Below are positions 12,338 to 45,499 of a stretch of 64,000 bases of DNA, piece by piece; positions within the stretch are counted from its first letter, which is position 1, and each line of letters begins with the position of its first letter. The position numbers were made by a program, and so were the translations under genes. The DNA lies in assembly GCA_963680875.1 (NCBI GenBank), contig OY804579.1, positions 20,693,804 through 20,757,803 on the forward strand. Direction: 5' to 3'. The DNA is from Bathymodiolus brooksi (taxonomy: Eukaryota; Mollusca; Bivalvia; Mytilida; Modiolidae). A model generated the notes under the pieces. That model worked only from the letters and a program-made list of their open reading frames with translations, was not told the DNA's origin and ran no database searches.

Positions 12338-13431
12338 CTTTATTTCAAGTACATGTAATAAAGTATCCTTTTAAAGGAAATTGAGATGCTGTGGTAGTTT
12401 GTTTGTTTATATGATGGTGCTAAAAGACAACATTTCTACAATGTAATTTAGGAAAACTTGCATAAATGTTTGTTGCACTCCTGACTAGGTACATCTTTTT
12501 TACAAAGCCATATTTTTATTCAATAATAAATGTGAAGCATGATCTATTGCTATCTTAAAGTATGTCAACATATCAAAGTTTGTGATGAAATAGATTTTGA
12601 TAACATATTGTTTGACTTAGCACTGTGGTAGGTTGTTGAAAATTAAGGATTTTTTAAAGTGTCACAAAAAAGTGTTGCACTCCTGACAATTTTGACATGT
12701 TTTTTGGACTTATTTTTTATATTATTCTAGATATCTTAAAGATTTTTTGCAGTAATAAACATCAAATCATTACAGATTTCTTGAACTATTTAGATCCAAT
12801 AAAATCATAAAAATGAGTAAATTAGACAGCTATAGCAGTAGGAGCCATTTATTTTGAAACTGCCCATATACATTTTGTACATTATACATATTGATTTGTA
12901 TTAAATATTTAAATGATCTCACTAATAGCTAAAGCCCCTTTTACATGTACTTTTATATATACAAGCATGTCGCCCATTGATTAATTTTTCAAAAGTGTAA
13001 AAAGTCAAAGTAACTATATTTTTGCATCGTTCCTTCCTCCATCATCTTTATAATTTTCTTTTTAAAAAAGTAATGTTTGGTAAATTCAAAATGAGCTCTT
13101 ATAATGAATAAGTCTTGGTATATATATATCCAAGACATTTTAGTATTGCCCAACATTTTGTGTAGAAATCGAATGAATTCCATACTTTTCTTTAAATTAT
13201 GGTGATAATTCACATTAACTTGGGTATATTAAACTACCAATTAAAACAAAAAGACCATATTTTACTTGGAGTTGTCCACATTTGGAAAAACCAGTATCAA
13301 GTGTGACTGTATACCAAGGCAGACTAGCAATATAGGCATTTGGGCAATGCCCAGTGAGCAATTGGTGGACCTGATAAGTGACGGATGCTTTGGCTGGGTT
13401 TAAAAAAAATAAGTCTCAGATATAAAATTAC
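12338..13431. other. no gene seen
   Basis: AT-rich. The phrase GTTGCACTCCTGAC occurs twice (about 12472 and 12674) in a diffuse ~200-bp similarity; otherwise nothing. Confidence 0.4.
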
Positions 13432-13797
13432 AGTGAGTGAGTGATTGCTGTTTAATGCCAACTCAGTAAGTTTTCAGCTACTGGGTATATCATGGCATGA
13501 ACAAGTTCATTTTTAATGAGATGATGATGAGGTCTGCTTTGTACTAGACCAACATGCTTGGTTGGATTTTAATTGTGCTAGCTCACTGAAACAACAGTCT
13601 ACAGATAGACGTGTCTTTCCACTTGGACACATTATCCTGACCCCGAGTCAACAAGTCTTTGCTCTTTCTCCTTAATGCTGAGTGCTTAGCGAAGAAGGAA
13701 CAATTACCAATTTTAGTCATTGGTTTTACCAATCTGGGCTCGAACCCACAATCTACCGCACTCAAGGCGAGCACGCTAACCATTACACCACCAATAC
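13432..13797 (-). repeat. tRNA-derived SINE, family B
   Basis: The minus strand from 13797 reads GGTGGTGTAATGGTTAGCGT, then TGTGGGTTCGAGCCCAG as a good B box, so the head resembles a tRNA. The body has GTGTCCAAGTGGAAAGACAC and CAGTGAGCTAGCAC. It is unrelated to family A. The head is followed by a long body, so it is not a functional tRNA gene. Confidence 0.75.
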
Positions 13798-15054
13798 TGT
13801 TATATAAAATTACAGTGTCCTTAAATACCTTGTTATATACTACTAGTATTTCTGTCTTTACCAGATTAAATATTATGTAAAATACAAGTAAAAATAAAGA
13901 TTGAGACAGTAGACCAAAAAAATATGTTGTTTTTTTATGAAGGAAAACATGTTCAAAATATTGATTACAGAAGAATTAGTGAAAACAATATCAACTTTAA
14001 CACATCAATTATTTTTATCATATACAAAAATGTATATTTGATAGAAAAAAGATTTTCTGGTCTATTGTCAATAAAACAATGGTAGGTAAATATTGAACAT
14101 ACAAGATACAACAGATGGTACAGAATAAAAGGAAGTTAGAGTAACACGAGGCTTCTTACTGACACTTCATTGATGCCAAATATCAATTTTATCAAGGCAA
14201 ACATCAAGGACATACATTATATTTTAACAATAAAAAAACAAAAAGAGTAAATTAAATAATTTCTATTGAAAATGTAGATATCTCATTTAGAGTGAATTTC
14301 ATTAGCTGTGTTTCTGGAATAACATTCATCGGTAAAATGCTCAGTCAAAAGATTGTAAAACAAAATACATTTGTACCGGTAATATAAAAGTGTTTGAGAG
14401 CAATTTAGTAAACCAAAGGGCCTCACAAACAGGATAGTAAAAAATCTATTCCTGTGCATTCTGAGGGAAGAAAATCTTAGTTTGTTTAATAATTACATGA
14501 TTTAAGAACTGTACATTTCAATAATATATTTAATAAACCATGCCAGTGTTTTATGGGCTGATGATATTCTCTGGGACTAATAGTCCACCAGCAGAGTAAT
14601 GTAAGGAATAAAAAATGCCTTGATTGAGCAGAATAACCCATGAAGCTCGAAATCTTATTTCCAGCTTAATACAAAATGTAACTAAGTGTCAAATTCACCA
14701 CTAAGTAAAATATATTGCCCAAAAAAAGGTTGAACTGTTATTAGAAATAAGCACACAGTCACAGTAAAAAACAACATTTTATTGACACTTTAAATAGCAG
14801 TACATGAATAATATTATTGACTGAAATAATTAAGAGTTATCACATTCCAGATTGATGTTGTACAGGAACATGCAACAAGTATTGAAATATGACACTACAT
14901 TTCTAACATTGAATCAGGTTTTTTTTTAAAGCATAAAACTACACAATATGGTCTGTCAAGTACAATGTAGTAAATTCTAATGTATCATCATTTGATCATT
15001 CACAAATTTCATGGCATAATACATGTATTATGTTTTAGTGATTTCATTCAACAC
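13798..15054. other. no gene seen
   Basis: AT-rich sequence without recognisable coding exons or repeats. Confidence 0.45.
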
Positions 15055-15062
15055 ACTAGTAT

Positions 15063-16100
15063 CACAGGGGCTAGGTGCGTCCGAAAAAAAAAAAAAAATA
15101 AATAAAAATACTATATAATACTACAAGGGGGCGAACTCACTTGCTCCCATTTTTTTAAGTCGTCGTGTTAAATTGATCGTAACTTCGGAACGCCTTAATA
15201 TTTTCAAAAAATGTTTCCACCAGTCGAAAGTCAAGTAATTTTCCTTTCCAAAGAGACCCCAATTGTTAGTGTAGGCCTCCGAACTGCTGAGGTATCATAC
15301 ACGAACCAAAACAAAACGGCGTGAAAATCCGAAGTCGTACAAACGCTGGGATGACCACTTCCCATCTGTGTACAGACTTTCCCATGCGTAAACGAGTCAT
15401 TTTGACTAGCTAAATACTGTCATCCATTCAAATTATGATAAAATTTCTTACCTTACGTCAATTCATATGTCCTTTAAGTCTGTTTTTGAAAGAAATCCCA
15501 TTTGCATCCTTGACAAACGCCATAGACGTGAAAATTGAGAGAGTTCTAACGGGCTTTTTGATTGGCTGAAAAACTCTTGATTGGCTGAAACACTCTGTTT
15601 CAGTCAATCAAAAAGCCCGTTAGAACTCTCTCAATTTTCACGTCTATGGCGTTTGTCAAGGATGCAAATGGGGTTTCTTTCAAAAACAGACTTAAAGGAC
15701 ATATAAATTGGCGTAAGGTAAGAAATTTTATCATAATTTGAATGGATGACAGTATTTAGCTAGTCAAAATGACTCGTTTACGCATGGGAAAGTCTGTACA
15801 CAGATGGGAAGTGGTCATCCCAGCGTTTGTACGACTTCGGATTTTCACGCCGTTTTGTTTTGGTTCGTGTATGATACCTCAGCAGTTCGGAGGCCTACAC
15901 TAACAATTGGGGTCTCTTTGGAAAGGAAAATTACTTGACTTTCGACTGGTGGAAACATTTTTTGAAAATATTAAGGCGTTCCGAAATTACGATCAATTTA
16001 ACACGACGACTTAAAAAAATGGGAGCAAGCGAGTTCGCCCCCTTGTAGTATTATATAGTATTTTTTTTATTTTTTTTTCCGGATGCACCTAGCCCCTGTG
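15063..16100. mobile_element. palindromic hAT-like foldback element (1,038 bp)
   Basis: Two ~505-bp arms (15063-15571 and 15598-16100) are near-perfect inverted copies around a ~26-bp centre that itself carries a second TTGATTGGCTGAAA. Ends CACAGGGGCTAGGTGC and GCACCTAGCCCCTGTG. ACTAGTAT occurs directly at both sides (15055-15062, 16101-16108), an exact 8-bp target duplication typical of hAT. No open frame; non-autonomous. Arm identity is high enough to suggest a young insertion or ongoing arm homogenisation. Confidence 0.88.
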
Positions 16101-16108
16101 ACTAGTAT

Positions 16109-17429
16109 GTTGCATAATATGTACTGGAAATAAATTTGTCAACTTAAGCATGTACATTTGTATGTTTATAATAATCTACTTTATTCAAAATTTTAATTTA
16201 TTTACTCAAACTGTCATGTCCACTGTCAGATATCTGTACATGTTGTATACATTTTGCATATTTCCTTACTTAGGAAAACAGCTATCAAAGTATTTCTACA
16301 GATCATGATTTTTTTTACCATTAAATAGATTGCAATGAACCAAATGATGAAATCTGGCTGATGAAATCAAAATTATGGGAATTCCAATATTTTATGACAA
16401 ATTAAAGAAAACAATTTAAGAAACTCAAATAACAATTACATTATATATATATCTATCATTTTAATATACATGTATGGAGAAGAAGTGAAATCCTGAATGA
16501 GGAAACAATTTCTATAGAAATAACTGTGAAACCAGTTTACAACTTTAGATACTTAATTCCAAGAGTGTCATCATTTGATCATGGGGAATATGAATATTTT
16601 TGGGGGGCTTTTTTCAGTTATTTCATAATGTTTTAAACCATATAATGAAATTGGTTTGTCATCTTCACATATATAGTAATCTTCTGTTTTTCAAAATGTT
16701 GAATTTATTTACTGATGATGTAACAGTAAATATATTTTAATTAACTGAATCTTCCAGTAGGTATATTTTTGACATAATGTAATTTGGTATCAATCCAGAA
16801 GAAATCTCAAACATGATTAATTCCAGCTTTATTGTCACCCGTTAATTATTGTGTTTTTTGTGATTTAATCCATTCACATTTATGATCATTTATGCAGGTA
16901 GATCAAATATACTGTCCTAAAATAAAATTCTTAAACATTGCATTCCTTTGTAAAAAATGTACTTCAGACAGTTTTGTCAAATGCATGGGTTTCTTCAACA
17001 ATAAAAGGGATGAAATCAAACAAGTGTGGTAAAATGATGAAACCCGTTAACGGTATATTATGCAATCACGACAAACTGTCAATATTATGAATAAATAAGA
17101 TTTAAAATATTTAAGTCATTTAAGACAATGCCAAGAACGGCAAGAAACAAGATTGTGACCTCATCAACATGATCAGATACAAACATTATAATCTCAAAAC
17201 AATGTTTATCAGTTAAAAAATGTGAAGAAGTAGCAATATACTGAGATGATGAAACTAATTGTTGTACTTCAGTTCAGGATATTGGAAATCAGTTTAATCA
17301 TCATGTTCAAACAGGCAACTCATTCACAAATTAAAAACAAACCCCACATAAAATTAAATAAAGAAAAAGGAAGATTGCAATTCAAATAAAAAACAATCAA
17401 TAGAATGTTTAATGATCCATTTACTTACC
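16109..17429. other. no gene seen
   Basis: AT-rich, little repetitive structure. Confidence 0.45.
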
Positions 17430-17560
17430 ACACATACTGTCTCTGCTATGTTTGTCTGTCTAAGTCGATACACAATACTGTTTACCTGTGCCACGTTTCT
17501 GATATAAATAGTAAGTAATCGACTGGTAGCGACAGAAAAACCCAGTCCTGCCCCTTATAT
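17430..17560 (-). other. possible divergent non-coding first exon
   Basis: On the minus strand this stretch ends at 17429 with a strong donor (GTAAGTAA just downstream), and it lies head to head with POLB. No coding exon is visible further left on this strand, so it could be chance. Listed because a divergent promoter would explain the relatively repeat-free interval. Confidence 0.15.
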
Positions 17561-17815
17561 CCATGATATTCAATATTAAAAAATAATATATGCTTCAGTA
17601 AGAATGTAAATAAAGAGTCAAATTTGAATGTTTATAAATGTTTGATTTATATCATAACAAAAATATTTGTCATTTTGATACTATACACGTAAAAGTTGAT
17701 ATGTTTTGTATTGTCGTAAGGATCTGTTTACAAAATTGAAAAGACGGCGTCGGCAGTTTTCAGACGATTTTCTTTGTTTTACATTGGGACAGGCAATAGA
17801 ATATTCTCAGTGACA
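17561..17815 (+). promoter_or_regulatory. POLB: probable POLB promoter and 5' UTR region
   Basis: The 255 bases before the start codon. I see no TATA box at a sensible spacing and no CRE (TGACGTCA), although mammalian POLB promoters have one. There is a slightly more CG-containing stretch at about 17743-17767. Assigned by position only; the transcription start cannot be placed. Confidence 0.35.
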
Positions 17816-40365
<22,550 letters not shown>

Positions 40366-40739
40366 TAATATTAAAAGAACAGTTATAAAGATTTTAATGA
40401 ACACTCATTCAGTCTGATTCAGATTCAAATGTTTGAAGTGACAGGAATCTAAATCAGCATAATTACCCACTTCATACAGGCAGCAAATATGATTCCTATA
40501 GTTTCCTCATTTTACATAGTAACTATAAAACTGATAATTATGTCCCCCCTTCGAAAGAAGGGAGACATATTGTTTTAGTCTGATTTTTTCTTCCGCTTCT
40601 TCTGCTTCTTCTCAGCGAAGCTTGTCCGGACCATAACTTTTTTGTCTTTCCAGATAGGTCAATTATATTTGGTATGTGGGTGCATGACCATAAGGCGGTG
40701 TGTCGCATACCGTAATGACCTTCGTGGGACCTTGACCTT

Positions 40740-41131
40740 TGAACTAATTGAATATTTTCTGTTACATTGCCCTACCTTTTCGTCGATCCGTAACGAGTTC
40801 TTTAAAGTTTTTGATAGTTTTGTTGAAAATCAGAAATATGGTCTTAAATTTATGGAGCTGTCGTCTAGTACCAAACTTCAGTTTTTAATTGATGATATTG
40901 GTTATGCTTTTAGCAATGAATTTGGAATATTTTATGATGTTCATGGAAAAATGTTTCTGAATGAATGTTTTAAGCTTAGATTTTATGCATTTTAAGATAT
41001 GGACTTTCTTTTATGTATAGTTATCATTTTATTGTATATAATTTGTATTTATTAACTATAGACGTGCCACTGCTTCTACCCTGGTGGTTGTCGCCCCCGT
41101 TGTAAAGGGGTAGCTTCTAAATAAAATATAT
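40740..41131 (+). pseudogene. 5'-truncated LINE insertion (ORF2 tail)
   Basis: Open to TAA at 40993-40995: ELIEYFLLHCPTFSSIRNEF, then FKVFDSFVENQKYGLKFMEL and more, with the H-x3-C/CP tail of LINE ORF2. After the stop comes a 3' UTR ending AATAAAATATATA. It splits the word GACCTCAAGGTC of the outer element, with only a ~4-bp repeated ACCT. The ORF2 tail has no internal stop, so it is a fairly recent, dead-on-arrival copy. The first ~30 codons of the frame, from 40642, belong to the outer repeat. Confidence 0.7.
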
Positions 41132-41308
41132 ACCTCAAGGTCAAATAATTGTTTTTTAAATAGTATTTTCTTGTCCGGACCATAACATTTTTGTCTTTCG
41201 AGATAGGTCAATGATATTTGGTATGTGGGTGCATGACCATAAGGCGGTGTGTCACGTACCATAATGACCTTCATGGGACTTTGACCTCAAGGTCAAATAA
41301 TTGTTTTT

Positions 41309-43421
41309 AGCTCACCTGGCCATAGGCCATGTGAGCTTTTGTCATGGGTAGTCGTCCGTTAGCTTTTCACATTTAAATCTTCTTCTCTGAAACCGCTGAA
41401 CAGAAATCAGCCAAACTTGCCAGAAATGTTCACTGGATGGTCCTCTACCAGATTTGTGTTTTTGGTGCTGATTTGAAATCCAACATTGCTGCCAGGGTCC
41501 ATAATGTGTTCTCATTGGCTGAAATTTTAAAAATCTTCTTGTCAGAAACCACTAAGTCAATTGAATTGTGACTTTGCAGGAATGATCATTGGGTGGTCCT
41601 GTACTAAAATTGTGAATCGTTTGCCGATCGGAAATTCAAGATGGCCGCCATGACTCGACTTAGTTTAACATTGGACCCTATGGGAATTTCACATTTTCAT
41701 CTTTTTTTCTGAAACCACAAAACAGATTTGAACCAAACTTGGCAGAAATGTTCATTGGATGGTCATATACAAGATTTTTGTTTTTGGCACTGATCGGAAA
41801 TCCAACATGGCTGCCAGGGCCCATAATGTGTTCTGATTGGTTGAAATTTTAAAAATCTTCTTGTTAGAAACCACTAAGCCAATTGAATTGTGACTTTGCA
41901 GGAATGATCATTGGGTGGTCCTGTACTAAACTTGTGAATCGTTTGCCGATCGGAAATTCAAGATGGCTGCCATGACTTGACTTAGTTTAACATTGGACCC
42001 TATGGGAATTTCACATTTTCATCTTTTTTTCTGAAACCACAAAACAGATTTGAATCAAACTTGGCAGAAATGTTCATTGGATGGTCATATACAAGATTTT
42101 TGTTTTTGGCGCTGATCGGAAATCCAACATGGCTGCCAGGGCCCATAATGTGTTCTGATTGGTCGAAATTTAAAAAATCTTCTTGTTAGAAACCACTAAG
42201 CCAATTGAATTGTGACTTTGCAGGAATGATCATTGGGTGGTCCTGTACTAAATTTGTGAATCGTTTGCCAATCGGAAATTCAAGATGGCCGCCATGACTC
42301 GACTTAGTTTAACATTGGACCCTATGGGAATTTCACATTTTCATCTTTTTTTCTGAAACCACAAAACAGATTTGAACCAAACTTGGCAGAAATGTTCATT
42401 GGATGGTCATATACAAGATTTGTGTTTTTGGTGCTGATCGGAAATCCAACATGGCTGCCAGGGCCTATAATGTGTTCTGATTGGTCGAAATTTTAAAAAT
42501 CTTCTTGTTAGAAACCACTAAGCCAATTGAATTGTGGCTTTGCAGGAATGATCATTGGGTGGTCCTGTACTAAACTTGTGAATCGTTTACTGATCGGAAA
42601 TTCAAGATGGCCACCATGACTCGACTTAATTTTAACATAGGACCCTATGGAAAAAATGTTTAAAAGTCTTCTGAAACCAGTAAGTCAGTTTAAAGCAAAC
42701 ATGGGATGAATGGTCCTTAGGTGGTCAACTTTCAAAATTATGTCCTGTGACCCCGACCTCCATCCAAGATGGCAACCATCAGCGAACATAGTTTTAACAT
42801 AGGACCCTATGGGAAATATATTTAAAAATCTTCTTCTCTGAAACCAGTAAGCCAATTTAAAGCAAACATGGCATGGATGGTCCTTAAGTGGTCAATTTTC
42901 AAAATTGTGTCCAGTGACCCTGACCTCCATCCAAGATGGCCACCTTCAGCAGACATACTGTAGTTTTAACATAGGACCCTATGGGAAAAAATGTTTTAAA
43001 ATCTTCTCCTCTGAAACTAGTAAGCCAATATAGCAAACATGTCATCGATGGTCCTTAGGTGGTCAACTTCCAAAATTGTGTTCAGTGATCCCGATCTTGG
43101 TTCAAAATGGCCGCCGTCAGCAGACATAGTTTTAACATAGGACCCTATGGGAAAATTGTTTAAAAGTCTTCTCTTCTGAAACCAGTCAGCCAATTTAAAG
43201 CAAACATGGCATGGATGGTCCTTAGGTAGTATACTTTCAAAATTATGTCCGGTGACCACAACCTCCATCCAAGATGGCTGCCATGAGCAGACATAGTTTT
43301 AACATAGAACCCTATGGCAGTATGGGATTTGAATAGTAACTTAGATGTATTCAGTATGCAGACATTCTTAAGAGGACTTATTTATGTCAGGTGAGCGATA
43401 CAGGCTCACCTGAGCCTCTAG
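41309..43421 (+). repeat. AGCTCACC-type element with 322-bp and ~166-bp tandem arrays
   Basis: Starts with the hairpin AGCTCACCTGGCC, GGCCATGTGAGCT and ends GGTGAGCGATACAGGCTCAC, CTGAGCCTCTAG. The word GCCAGGG occurs at 41491, 41813, 42135 and 42457, exactly 322 bp apart. From about 42640 a different unit takes over, marked by ACCCTATGG at 42641, 42803, 42975, 43141 and 43307 (162-172 bp apart). Every unit contains CAAGATGGC or similar. No coding capacity. Confidence 0.85.
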
Positions 43422-43495
43422 TTTTAAATAGTATCATTCAACTCATAATGTGTAACTTATTGTTGTACAGATGGCCACATTAAGGGGAGACATAA

Positions 43496-43886
43496 GTTTT
43501 AAGTATCTAAAACAGTTCTTCCTAGTTTATTTATAGTTTCCACCATCTACATCCTGTTTTTACAGCTTCTCCAGTTCATTCTACTAGTAAATGTTGTCAA
43601 ATGTCATGTAACCTTTAGCCATCAGATGGCATCCATCAACTTGTACTGGAGGATTTTAGCTGAAACTAATATGATGTTTTGTATGTGTTTAGATAGATAT
43701 GTTTCATATGTGTATCACATTTTACTTGTAAAACAATGTTTATAATTATAATGTGCATTTATTTTCAAGAAAAGACTTATAATATTTCAATCCTTCATGT
43801 TATCAATGAAATGTTCCTGCAGATCTAGTATGTTAGATGAATCAACACAAAGATTTTTTTTTCTTTCACACCTATATCTATTTCAG
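43496..43886. other. no gene seen before the exon-like block
   Basis: AT-rich. Ends with the pyrimidine-rich tract that precedes the acceptor at 43885-43886. Confidence 0.4.
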
Positions 43887-44008
43887 CTCTGGTTATTGGT
43901 GATGGATCCTATGGCTCACCACACAGAGCTGCCAAGCCTGTTCCACAGGTAGATGGTAGGGGGTTCCCTCTCTACGGAGGTTGTCAGTTATTAAAAAGTA
44001 AAGCTTGA
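43887..44008 (+). CDS. putative alternative last exon of POLB, or last exon of an unrecognised gene
   Basis: A pyrimidine-rich tract ending TATTTCAG precedes an open frame to TGA at 44006. Joined to exon 12 (phase 1) the first codon is Ala, then LVIGDGSYGSPHRAAKPVPQ and VDGRGFPLYGGCQLLKSKA, giving a 344-residue variant that lacks the normal last 29 residues. The block is less AT-rich and more protein-like than its surroundings. A possible donor (CAG then GTAGAT) at 43949 would make it an internal exon. I do not recognise the peptide. The splice to exon 12 is inference from phase only; a different plus-strand gene ending here is just as possible. Confidence 0.4.
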
Positions 44009-44395
44009 CCATGAACCTCAGCATATTTTGAAAGTGTCATGCTCCCTGTAGACTTCTTTTGTTCATTTCAAAAAAGATTAGACACATTGTGGCCACTACG
44101 AATAGATAAGATTTTCGTCCCTCCTCAGCTCTCCAACTTTTCCAGTGGTGCAGTCGAAAGTCATTGGCATGGTTGTCCTATTCCTCCCTCAGTTCTCTGT
44201 GTTTTTTATGTATTGCTGAACTTGTTCTCATCTGGAATATACATGAAATATTTCCTGCTGGAAGTGAAGCAACCAACAGTCAGTCAATCTATTCAGTTTC
44301 AAAGAGTATATTCTGTGATTTGCAAATACCCAAATATGGTCACTAATCAAAAACTTAGAAAAATAATGGAGTACTAAGTTTTAATCATAAAATCA

Positions 44396-44405
44396 AATAA
44401 ATAAA
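44396..44405 (+). promoter_or_regulatory. overlapping poly(A) signals AATAAATAAA
   Basis: Two overlapping AATAAA hexamers about 390 bases after the TGA at 44006. They would give the 43887 exon a normal 3' UTR ending just before the satellite array. In such AT-rich DNA the motif can also occur by chance. Confidence 0.4.
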
Positions 44406-45499
44406 GTGGTTAAAGTAAAAATTTTGAAATTTGTAAATAAAAAAAATGATAAAATGATATTCTTGCATTATTATGAAAAGAGAGTTTAAACAATGATGGT
44501 CAACAATTCCACCAATATAAACAAAATGTACAACCCCCTCTCGCCCTACAAAATATACAACCACCTCTCTCCCTACAAAATGTACAACCACCTCTCACCC
44601 TACAAAATGTACAACCACCTCTCACCCTACAATACAACCACCTCTCACCCTACAAAATGTACAACCACCTCTCACCCTACAAAATGTACAACCACCTCTC
44701 ACCCTACAAAATGTACAACCACCTCTCACCCTACAAAGCATACAACCACCTCTCACCCTACAAAGCATACAACCACCTCTCACCCTACAAAATGTACAAC
44801 CACCTCTCACCCTACAAAATGTACAACCACCTCTCACTCTACAAAATGTACAACCACCTCTCACCCTACAAAATGTACAACCACCTCTCACCCTACAAAA
44901 TGTACAACCACCTCTCACCCTACAAAATGTACAACCACCTCTCACCCTACAAAATTTACAACCACCTCTCACCCTACAAAGCATACAACCACCTCTCACC
45001 CTACAAAATGTACAACCACCTCTCACCCTACAAAATGTACAACCACCTCTCACCCTACAAAGCATACAATCACCTCTCACCCTACAATACAACCACCTCT
45101 CACCCTACAAAATGTACAACCACCTCTCACCCTACAAAATGTACAACCACCTCTCACCCTACAATACAACCACATCTCACCCTACAAAATGTACAACCAC
45201 CTCTCACCATACAATACAACCACCTCTCACCCTACAAAATATACAACCACCTCTCATCCTACAAAATGTACAACCACCTCTCATCCTACAAAATGTACAA
45301 CCACCTCTCACCCTACAAAATGTACAACCACCTCTCACCCTACAAAATGTACAACCACCTCTCACCCTACAATACAACCACATCTCACCCTACAAAATGT
45401 ACAACCACCTCTCACCATACAATACAACCACCTCTCATCCTACAAAATGTACAACCACCTCTCATCCTACAAAATGTACAACCACCTCTCACCCTACAA

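Larger units (their letters stand above)
40538..43495. mobile_element. outer element of a three-level nest, downstream of POLB
   Basis: Begins TTATGTCCCCCCTTC and ends AAGGGGAGACATAA, an imperfect inverted repeat. Its own body holds two copies of a ~140-bp unit (TTGTCCGGACCATAAC..GACCTCAAGGTCAAATAATT). The first is interrupted by a LINE fragment and the second is followed by an AGCTCACC-type element, after which the unit's AAATAGTAT sequence resumes. Confidence 0.6.

Noticed and set aside
13700..13797. A genuine tRNA gene (also the heads at 1060-1138 and 1558-1656)
   Set aside because: A and B boxes are recognisable, but each is fused to a SINE body and arms do not pair well; these are SINE heads.
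1..17400. A neighbouring conserved gene such as IKBKB or VDAC3, as near human POLB
   Set aside because: No exon with recognisable kinase or porin sequence is visible on either strand.
40642..40740. The first ~30 codons of the 117-codon frame as part of a gene
   Set aside because: They lie in the outer repeat; only the part after about 40740 is LINE-derived, and a truncated LINE tail is not a gene.
44039..44377. A 112-codon frame after the 43887 exon
   Set aside because: No motif and no splice support; it is better explained as 3' UTR of the preceding exon.
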